Source: Macrolepiota albuminosa (Eukaryota; Basidiomycota; Agaricomycetes; Agaricales; Agaricaceae). Taken from it: 64,000 nt of DNA. This document shows, one piece after another, positions 54,950-64,000 of the stretch. The DNA lies in assembly GCA_027475525.1 (NCBI GenBank), contig JAMWFC010000062.1, positions 248,001 to 312,000 of the forward strand. The letters run 5' to 3'. The notes beneath the pieces were generated by a model. The model was not told the DNA's origin. It searched no databases and saw only the letters and a list, made by a program, of their open reading frames with translations. Position numbers and translations under genes: made by a program. Every line of letters starts with the position of its first letter. Position 1 is the first letter of the stretch.

Positions 54950-57700
54950 GTTTTGTTGATTTTTCATGTTATTCTGATTTCTTCTTTTAATTTTATCTCT
55001 TTTTGCCTAACCTACTATCTGCTTTAATTCTATCTACAGTCTACTCTCCTCTACTACAACAGATGCAAATTTTTGGTTCTTGGTCAGGCAAAAGGTATTT
55101 CAACTGAATTTCTTTCATAAAAGCAGTAAATGACAGCTTTACAGTGTGATTATGCTAACCTGCAATGAATGCATACAATAATTTTTGATGCCAACAAGGA
55201 GGCACCACATCTGATCATCTTCTTCAATCTTCTTTGTGTTGAAAAAATCAAGACATATAGTTTTATAGTTTTTCATGATTCTTCTCCATCAAGATAGGCA
55301 GTTTTGTATAACAATCTTTAACAGTAGCTTGTTTGGATCCAGCTTCTGCATTTGAAGACATTACACAACAAACAGAAGATCAGGACAAAGAACTGTCTAA
55401 AGAAAGCACATGTTTATGTATAGGACAAAAAGAAGTCAAAGTAAGAACAATGTCCTGAGTTTGGCCAGCTAATACAGTTAAGTACAGGTGTTGACTCTAA
55501 TGTGGTCAGTGTTAAAACTAAAGAGAGATAGAGCTCCTTCTGTTTATGCATGATATTATGTATAGGGCAAGCAGTAGCTATCAAAGATATACAAAGAAGT
55601 ATGATAATTAGAACTGATGACATGGTGTTTAGGTCAAAAAGTAAACTCCATATTATATGTGCCAAAAAAAATACCAAACTAAAAGTTCAAAACAATTTTT
55701 CTATAATAATGCAAGAACTGTTTTGGCATAGACAAGATGATGATGTAAGGAGCATTCAGGGTTGATAGTACTGGTAATTTGATCAGCCTATGATAGCAAA
55801 GGTTGCTATTGTCAAAAAAGTGTAGGACTGCATCTTTATTCAAGAGAAAACCAACCAGTGATAGGACCTCACATAGGCTAGATGCATCAATGGCAGGCTT
55901 GGCATCAGCTCTGGACACCTTGCCACACTCATTCCAAACTTGGTGCATGCAATTTATCCATTTTAAGCCATTTCTGACAGCCACACATAGCAAGCAATAT
56001 ACCTGATTAGTGATAGCATCAACAGCAGCTGAAGTGACAAGTGACAGTGGGCATCACACCGTTGGCAAGCATTGACAGATGGCATCACTCAGGCAGCACG
56101 TGGTATTGCTAGCTGGTGGCAGTGCTTATGAGTAGGAATGATGGTAATTCTCTGCGACTGACAGCCTGGCATTTCACCTTGGTGCCTGGCACTGCTTAGT
56201 GCCTTCTTGTTACTTGGACAGACAGTATTCTCATTAACTTCTCAATATTTAGTTTAATGCATGGCAATTACTTACACTCTTTCCAGTTCGCTGCTCCTTG
56301 GCGATGGCAAACTCATTTTTACCATAAATATTTACTGTGGTCACTAGTTAGAAAAAGAACAGAGTACCCTGTTTACACCCCTCAGTTCACCCTATGGTTT
56401 AGATTTCTTCTGAGCTGACTAAGTTCATAGTCACCAACTGTCTGAACACCCTTAGCCTGCTTGCTGCAGTTACGCTTATGGAATCCACTCACCTTGCATC
56501 TACAGCAGGCATTATGCAGCTTAGCCATTGCTAAGCCTCTCATTTCCTTGCCATGTCTTCTGCCACACTTACTCGTATTTGCATCTCCCTCACTTAGGTG
56601 CACTTCGTTGTTAGCACACTATCCTTACTGCATATCCCTTGCCAGACACTCTTACTGACTTGCACCAAATCTTGCCATTTAACTCATTTCTGACTTGTTC
56701 TCTGGGAACTGCCCAGGACTCCCTCAAAACTTAGCATGCCCAATGCATTTATTATACAGGTCAGTAGCCGTAAACCATATCTGCTACTGATCTACTTTTG
56801 AGCATCATCACCAGACAATAGAACATTGCTATATTCTCAAGCAAGAGCAAAGAATGTATGTATGTAGACACAAGATAATGATCAAAAAAAGGGGAAAAAA
56901 AGTAAGTTTCCAGAGGGATCAGGTGGCAGATATAAGGGAGATGGAAGCAAACATGGAAGAGCAATAACTATAATATATCTATAGTCAAAGGTAGTTGTAA
57001 TTGTAGGAATTACACTGAGATCTAAATTCTATGGTACTCTCATTGCATGCAAATACATATTGCTGTCTTTTATGTTTGTATTTCATGAATACAACAATTT
57101 AATGTAGAAGCATGCTAAACAGTTATGTTTGACATTATACATCTAAGATATAGTAGACTTAAATTATACTCTTCATCCTCCACAACTTTACAAGACATTC
57201 CATGCTGCACAAGCTCTTTGGAGATACCATTACATACAAATGAGTGAAAGGATATAGAGGTGGTGGGTAGAACACCAGTAATGTGACTTTTTGCTTAGAA
57301 ACCAATCCTTGGTGACTCACACGACTGTAGTCAACAGGACAGACAATGTGTTCTTGATATCCATACTAGAAATGGCCTATACAGGCATTACAATATATCA
57401 CAAAACATCAACCATTTCTATGGCTAACAGATGGGTGATTATGGAAAACATGCCATTTTGATCGCCAGCTGGCAAAACCCGGCGTGGCGAAATGGTAACC
57501 TATTACCATCAACACTAGCCCCAAACTGCTTCCAAGCTCGGCTCACAATTTCATCAGACCTGGAACCCGAGCCTGGCTGTCTATTGATGACTGGGAACCA
57601 CTACGTAAGTCGGTTACCCATGCCACTCCATGGCTTACTCATCTGTCGACTATAATGGGGCATTCTACCAGATGTTTTGTAAGGTCAGTGAATGACCGTT
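54950..57700. other. AT-rich decayed repeat region
   Basis: Minus-strand frames at 55414-55677 and 55679-55993 look like remnants of one transposase-sized protein (VRNGLKWINCMHQVWNECGK; LSLVGFLLNKDAVLHFF), but I cannot name the family. A frame at 56382-56603 (-) carries CCRCKVSGFHKRNC, similar to the zinc knuckle at the end of some transposases. CpG becomes more common again to the right of 57440. Confidence 0.4.
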
Positions 57701-57737
57701 TGGGAATTTTTTGCCTGCAAAGTAGATGGCGTACATG

Positions 57738-57745
57738 TATAAATA
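57738..57745 (+). promoter_or_regulatory. TATA box of GST gene 1
   Basis: TATAAATA, 74 nt upstream of the ATG at 57819, a usual distance for a fungal core promoter with a short leader. Confidence 0.6.
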
Positions 57746-57818
57746 ACCCGCCTGTCGTTTAGGCATTCTGCCTACCACTTCACTCTCTAGCATCCTTACA
57801 ACTACATTGACATCCATC

Positions 57819-58675
57819 ATGGTGTTGAAACTATTCGGATCTCCTGTCTCCACTTGCACTCGTCGAGTCGCTGTTCTCATGTATGAAAAAATGATACCCT
57901 TTGAACTCGTTCAAGTCGATGTGGCCAAGGGTGAGCACAAGTCTGCTGCCTATACTGAGAAGCAGCCTTTCGGTCAAATCCCGTACCTTGTGAGCAATCT
58001 CGGTAACCATCTTGTTCCTAGTTGATGATGACGCAAGGATGACGACGGCTTCATTGTCTATGAGAGTCGTGCCATCTGCCGCTACCTCGAGGACAAGTTT
58101 CCCAACCAGGGCCCCAAACTGATGCCCACCGACCCTAAAAAGAGGGCTATCTTTGAGCAGGCCGCATCTGTCGAGGTCGCCAATTTTGACGCCTATGCAA
58201 GTAAAGCTGTTTCTGAGATGCTCTTCAAGCCGTGGGTGGAGTTCCTAGTATTAGATCACATGCGAATTTACACTCCTTCGTCAGACTCCGTGGCATGAAA
58301 TCCGACAAGGATGTCTTCGATAACCTCATCAAGGAACTCGACAATAGGCTTAAGGTTTACGACGTCATTCTCTCCAAGCAGAAGTACACAGCTGGTGATG
58401 TACGAAATCTTACTGGTGAATGCATGCTACCAGACTGATAGAAAAATTAGGAATTTACCCTAGTTGATATCTTCCATCTCTCTTATGGTGCGCTCCTTGA
58501 GGCTGCCGGAAGCAAGATTATGTACGACGAAAAACACCCCAATGTTGTTAGGTATGGATTGTCCTACTTTTCAGAAGTAAAGTTAATGACGTAACGGTTT
58601 AGGTGGTGGAAGGATATTACCGCTCGTAAATCCTGGCAGGCTGTAAAGGATACTGTCGTCGGAATCAAAGCTTAA
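57819..58675 (+). CDS. glutathione S-transferase, phi/Gst1-like, copy 1
   Basis: Five exons: 57819-57989, 58038-58231, 58285-58399, 58451-58551 and 58603-58675, 654 nt, 217 residues, all GT-AG and in phase. The N-terminal thioredoxin-like domain reads LKLFGSPVSTCTRRVAVLMY, KQPFGQIPYL (cis-Pro), DDDGFIVYESRAICRYLEDK (glutathione-binding ES motif). The helical C-terminal domain has NFDAYASKAV, YDVILSKQKYTAGDEFTLVD, RWWKDITARKSW. The enzyme conjugates glutathione to electrophiles in the cytosol, or serves as a peroxidase or ligand carrier. Ser in SPVSTCTRR may be the catalytic residue. The start is fixed by length and by copy 2. No lesions are seen. Confidence 0.9.
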
Positions 58676-61295
58676 ACAACAGGAAGTAAATATCTACTTT
58701 CTTTTGAGCCAATGACCCAATCTACATGTCAAGAGTTACATAGGTCATTACCTGGAATCTTCCATATTAGCTATCATGTCATGAGAACAATTACAAACTT
58801 TCACATACTGTCCAGCGAAGTGCGCCTTGATCGGACTCAACCATGCGCTACTGTTCCCATGTTATGGCTTCGTACAAGTTCAGAAGTGTATTCAAATGGC
58901 CAAATGAGGATTTGACAGCGCCGAGCGACTGTATATAAGCCACATTATCCCAGTTATGTTGTGTACACGGATTGCAATTAATTTGTGGGACCTTTAAATC
59001 TAAGTTGATACCAACGGATCTCCATAGATCGTTTTCCATGTCGGGTTGGGGTGAGCTTGCTTCAGGGGGCAACTTGTACGATGGAACCACACAGACCTCA
59101 GTGGAAATGAACAGACTGGCGGCTATCACGAGGGTGCTTATCCTCTCCGCATCTGACAATGTCCTCAAAGTATCCAAACAGTAGGTGTAAGGTATATCAT
59201 TGAATAAAAGAAGACCCTCCTCAGAGATAAGTCATTGCCTAGAAATCCCTTCAAGGACTAGTTTATTTTGCTGGAGAATTTCGTTCCTTCAGTAACCGTC
59301 AGACACGTAAAATTGAATGTGAATCAGATACATTGTGTCTCAAGATTGTGTGAGTACTTGATGCTATTTACTAGGATCTGTTTCCCATATCATCACTCGA
59401 CATACCTTTCTGAAGACAATAGACGACGTAATCAGGAAGACCAGATATATTTCCATACCTATTGAATTGTATTATTCTTACAATCGCTTCAGAATGCCTC
59501 AAGGGCGCAACGTTAACGACTTTGCTCTTGGATGTCACCTTAGCTTGAGCAGCTTCCTTTGTTTCATTTCGTTGTAGCACTACATCGCAAAGCCTAAATT
59601 ATCGTCTAGTAGGGGTTACCACGAGTTATGTGGAGGGAACAAAAATTCATCTCTGCGCATCATTTGAATTGGAAAACATGTTTCAGAGTGACTCCGATTG
59701 CAATGCATGACCGTTGTGGTCGTGGATGGCCTAAGTGATAGATCGAATACAAAGTCGACTGAACCGAAGTCGGGGTGTAGGAGTGGACGTCGGGGAAATG
59801 GAATGGGTCTCGGAAAAACAGAGTACGAGTAACCAGCGTTCGACCGAGTAAAATAATAGAAGTTTGCCTAGCCTTAGAGTAACGCGGGTTTCAAGTGCAG
59901 AGTCGAGAGAGAGACGTCGTCAAGGCCCCAGTTTTGGAGGCCCGATAGCGATAGGGAGATAAATTGCAAGTTTAGACGAGTCGCCGAGTACAAGAGGAGT
60001 CCGAAGGGTGAAGACAAGCAAGATGCCGAACAGCCGTCAAAGCCAAGAGAGAATGCCGAGTTTACGAGGTCCTGGTACGGGAAAGCTATCAAGGACAATG
60101 CCGAGGCACAGTTCAGAGAATAGAAGCCGAGAGTAAAATGCCGTCAGCCGTCCAGTGCCGAAGACAAAGATCAAAGATGCCGATAGCCGAGTTAGATGCC
60201 GATACGCCGAATTGCTGAACAGTCGAGACAGAGCAAACCAGACGAGACACGAGAACAGTTTAAACCTGACTCAAGTTCCGAGAACGTGGGGTACGAAAAC
60301 CTATCTTTATTCTATTAATTACATCCTTTTATACTTTTTCCGACGTTCCCTAGGTGTCTTGTACTCTTCCAGATTTAAGTTTCTACCGTTATTCGGTCTC
60401 ATAATTCTTTCGTCATCCAAACTCTATCACGTCTATTACACCGAAATAAGCTTTTCGTCCGTTGGTCGGTTTCGGAATAAGGTTTCGGTCGTCGATCTGT
60501 CTTCAGAGGACCGGTGACCTTGGAAGTGAATACTTCGCATCCTCTAAAAGAAATGGAAAAATTTTGATTTCTTGCTGTAATCCTAGAATCATCAAATCAG
60601 ATAAAAGAAGTAACGTTGAGTCGAAGTTAAAGTGAAGTAATATATAGAGTTCCTTATCTATCATGTAGTCGTTATGTAGTTAGAGTATCTGAATATTCGG
60701 ATACGTCGGATCATTACTTCAAATATGTCACAATATTAACTCCTTGAATCTTGTTGAAGGAACTCGCGATCACGCAATCGTTGCTCGCTATTCATGGATC
60801 TTCTTGGCATATCTAAAACGCAGGACTGCTAGTCACTACCCTCACATTTTAACATTATCCCAGTGGTTAATTGATGGTCTCCAAAGCCGAAATCATACCA
60901 TTATTTTCTTTGAAATTAGGGTCTGATTATGGCGAACACATGTACAGCCCACTGCACTATCCACATGCACCGACTCGCTGCTGTTGACATGATCTACATA
61001 ATCTGGCTTTTCTGCTGATTTCTCAGAAGAAAAAATCACTTTGACACGTTACTTTATTATGATTATTGGTCACGTCTTCAGAATGGTCTGGGATGCAAAA
61101 CCGGTTCCCATACTGGTATACCAACAGCTCAGATGATTATCCGCCTCGGACGGATCATAATGCGTTATCTTCAGTTTCCTTCTGCAAAATTGAGCAATAA
61201 AAGGTAATGAAATAAATCTCGTCAAGTCAAGGTATCCTTCCTTTCTGCCCCCCCCCCCTCGGCTTACATTTCCATAATCTTCATTGGCATTACTC
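58676..61295. other. intergenic between the two GST genes
   Basis: No gene is firmly supported. A minus-strand frame (58848-59177, 109 codons) has a hydrophobic stretch but no family. 59960-60240 is strewn with the short motif GCCGA(G/A), resembling parts of basidiomycete LTRs; no ends or target duplication were found. CAATAAAAGG at about 61194 may be the GST 2 TATA element. Confidence 0.5.
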
Positions 61296-62201
61296 ATGGT
61301 GTTTAAACTCTATGGAGCTGGTCGCACCACTAGCGTACGTCGAGTCGCTGCTTTCATGCGTGAGAAGAATATACCTTTCGAACTCGTTCATGTCGACGTG
61401 GCGCATGGTGAACACAAGTCTGCTTGTTATATGGATAAGCATCCTTTTGGCCTGGTCCCGTACCTCGTGAGTGAATTATTTGAATACATGAAGGTATTGG
61501 AATGTTTAAAACGATTTATTTATAGGACGACGACGGCTTCATTATCTACGAAAGCCGTGCTATTTGCCGCTACCTCGAGGACAAGTTCCCGAACCAGGGC
61601 CCTAAACTCATCCCTACAGATCCTAAGAAGAAGGCTATCTTTGAACAGGCTGCCTCAGTTGAGGTCGCCTATTTCGACGCTTTTGCCAAAAAGGCTGTTG
61701 ACGAGAAGATCTTTAAGCCGTAAGTACATGACATACTCCTTGTGGTTACGTGCGATTACTATAAGTATCAAATACGAATTAAACTTCCATTTATCAGACG
61801 GCGCGGTTTAACTCCTGACCTGGCGGTCTTTGACAGCTCTATCGTCGAACTCGACAAGATACTTGATGTCTATGAAACCATTCTTTCCAAGCAACTATAC
61901 GCTGCTGGTGATGTACGAAATAAGTGTTCAGTGGTTCACACTGCGACCCTACTCACAGAATAATTGTAGGAATTTACGCTGGTTGATATCTTTCATCTTC
62001 CTGAAGGCTGGCTCCTCGAGGCTGCTGGAAGTAATATTATGTACGATGAAAAACGTCCCAACGTCCTCAGGTATGAACGAACGCACCTAGTTTCTCTAAA
62101 AAATGATAAGATTGACGCAAGGACTTAGGTGGTGGAAGGACATTAGCAATCGCGATTCTTGGCAAGGAATTAAAGATGGTGTCGTTGGACAGAATACCTG
62201 A
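61296..62201 (+). CDS. glutathione S-transferase, phi/Gst1-like, copy 2
   Basis: Exons 61296-61466, 61526-61719, 61798-61912, 61970-62070 and 62129-62201 have exactly the lengths of copy 1 (171, 194, 115, 101, 73 nt), so 217 residues. It reads MVFKLYGAGRTTSVRRVAAF, KHPFGLVPYLDDDGFIIYES, RAICRYLEDKFPNQGPKL, SKQLYAAGDEFTLVDIFHLP, RWWKDISNRDSW. The N-terminal active-site stretch differs most (AGRTTSVRR versus SPVSTCTRR), which may mean different substrates. An in-frame ATG at 61284 exists, but homology favours 61296. It is a tandem duplicate of copy 1, both on the plus strand. Confidence 0.9.
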
Positions 62202-64000
62202 ATAGGTCATTCATTCAGATACATGACTCCCCTTTGGACCATTCAATGTATCTGATGCTCAAATCAGATCTTTTCCATGCAAAGACATTATGAACAATCC
62301 CAGTTCGTAGCAGAGAGTTAGATCTCGTGTTGTCAGGTATAGTATCCCGTTAGACCATCATTAAAACACATGTCTTCCTTTCTGAACAAATGAATGTACT
62401 TCCTACAGACGTATCTGATGCTCAAACTAGGCAGAATACAAAGAGTATTTATTGTTCAAACAGAATGCATAATCAGAACATCTATCTCCAAAAGCATGCC
62501 TTCTGTCTGAGCTTATGAACCGATGTATCTAACGTTCAAATTAGGATATACGGATACATCACAATGAGATACCTCACCCAACCATGTCACGAGAACGTCC
62601 GACAGTACTCATTCATATAAGCATAAAAACTGTCCAGCTGACCCCCAAATTCATCCCGGTGGGCTTTGAGCGGACTCGACTCGATACCTTCTCAAAATAC
62701 GCACGAATCCGAGGAACGCTTAAAGCGCTCAATGTCACAAGGGGAGGGGGCACAGAAACGCTGCTCTTGCATGAGCTCCCCTACCTATCTCACGTGGCCA
62801 CCCACGCTCTTCCTCCAACTCGTCTCACGCCTGTCGATCTACAGGTTTTTCAGAAACTGAAGTTGACGACGGATTTCCCAAGCAGATCCCAGATCCAATC
62901 CAGTCATAATACAGGCGCGACAAATCTGTAAGAACATATCGTTGGCCCCACTGCCTTGGCTTAGTTTGCGTGTACTGCGAGGACATCGCGAGATACCTGG
63001 AGTTGGTGTACATTGCAACTGTTGTAGAATATCTTCCTTCCGATGATTTAATCGGAATTTTGATACCAGATCGTGATAGCACACCTTTTTTTCTCAGCGC
63101 GTCTTCGGAGGGAACGACACACGCTGTCCAGGTGTGTGAAGATCGTATGCCGCCCATAGGCCAGGAAGGTTGAGACTGTTGTGAGTGATTGAAAGAGAGA
63201 ATGCGGAAGGGCTCAAACTCAGCATTGGCGCGGTGATTGAAACTGTGCGTATGATACAAACATTCCACGACGAGACTTAGAGCTTAAAGGTTATTAAAGT
63301 TTCGATGCAGGGTTTCCTTGCTGCCATCCCCAGGATGATGCGCGCATGAATAGCTCAGCGACCCCACGATAAAGAATCAAAGTTGGCCGATATTGTGGCT
63401 TGCAGCGATAGAGCGAGCCGTATACACGGGAACGAAAGATTAATGTTGACGGCCACTGCAACCGAGATAGCAAATTCAATCGAGTTTTTTCTCTCTATTT
63501 TTTTTTTCATTTTTATTATATGGATAGCCACAGTGATTCAATATTACACAGGCCGTGGTATGCGGAGGTAAAGTAAAGGTAAAAGTTCCCATGGCTTTTT
63601 TAGTTTTTTTTTTGTTGTCGATTGTGATTAAATCTCGTTTGCAGCTCGAGATCTGGAGCTCTCCGGGACGCGTTGTGTCGAGGGTTTTGACTGCCTATGT
63701 CGTCACTATTTCCTATTTTACTTCTACCTACTTGATTACTAATGCACGATTTTCTCGGCTTACCTCAGTTGTTTCCCATATTGTTGGTTACATCTGAGGT
63801 ATGCATTGTTATTAAACCCCACTTATACTTATAACTAATTTACTCTACAGTTATTACTTACGTCTCTATTATAACACGTTGGGCGTTGGATATACGAGAC
63901 GCACGAGACGCACAGAAGCTCCGCGTTGCAGGATGAAAGACGATCAGGATGATTCATGCATGGATGACTCAGCGCGCGTCCCTCCGATAAGGGATCAGGA
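62202..64000. other. right end of window, no firm gene
   Basis: The 3' flank of GST 2 shows loose repeats of GTATCTGATGCTCAAA (62250-62550). A 147-codon minus-strand frame at 62825-63268 is the best coding candidate but has no recognised domain and may be chance. 63490-63620 has T-rich tracts. Confidence 0.4.

Noticed and set aside
58848..59177. 109-codon minus-strand frame with a hydrophobic segment
   Set aside because: No homology recognised, no splice partners, and weak start context; left as intergenic.
62825..63268. 147-codon minus-strand frame near the right end
   Set aside because: Possible gene fragment, but no family motif or intron-linked extension supports it.

Overview
The window is fungal nuclear DNA, most likely from an Agaricomycete (Basidiomycota). 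Genes are dense with short GT-AG introns of about 40-60 nt and some micro-exons. Recognisable genes are CE4 polysaccharide deacetylases, a DUF1752/areA-GATA-like regulator, a Zn2Cys6/Fungal_trans transcription factor, a DHHC palmitoyltransferase and a pair of glutathione transferases. The mobile elements are chromoviral Ty3/gypsy, pogo and Tc1 families typical of that group. No species is claimed.

Layout. 1-23.8 kb is a genic block: a small membrane protein (2.5-3.1 kb, -), CE4 deacetylase A (3.6-5.1 kb, -), the DUF1752 protein (8.4-12.3 kb, +), a Zn2Cys6 transcription factor (13.8-17.4 kb, +), CE4 deacetylase B (18.6-20.0 kb, +) and a DHHC palmitoyltransferase (21.3-23.0 kb, -). At 23.8 kb a third CE4 copy is decayed and cut off at the edge of a transposon island. 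24.1-57.4 kb is that island: AT-rich, CpG-depleted, and nested. It contains an old degenerate gypsy element (25.9-32.8 kb), and a pogo element whose transposase is split by a full-length chromovirus E1 (34063-40429, 5-bp target duplication GTATA). Next comes a Tc1 element whose transposase is split by a very young chromovirus E2 (41561-52245, target duplication AACTC, near-identical 738-bp LTRs). Solo and fragmentary LTRs lie around these. 57.8-62.2 kb holds two tandem glutathione S-transferase genes with identical five-exon structure. The rest is intergenic.

Three points stand out. (1) E2 carries, between the 3' end of pol and its 3' LTR, an antisense four-exon gene (42425-44181). It encodes a 538-residue protein with a Gal4-spaced six-cysteine module and a charged, probably coiled-coil tail; this is my best candidate for something undescribed. 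E2 also has two retropepsin domains in tandem. Both E1 and E2 show 11-12-nt complementarity between LTR and primer-binding site, as in Tf1-type self-priming. (2) CpG-specific decay explains much of the older repeat sequence: all seven differences I see between the two E1 LTRs are CpG to TpG/CpA. (3) Twenty direct duplications, each with a period of exactly 77 bp, are scattered over the first 39.6 kb and break several genes. This looks like untrimmed k=77 contig overlaps from assembly, not biology, so frame breaks at those places should not be read as pseudogenisation.
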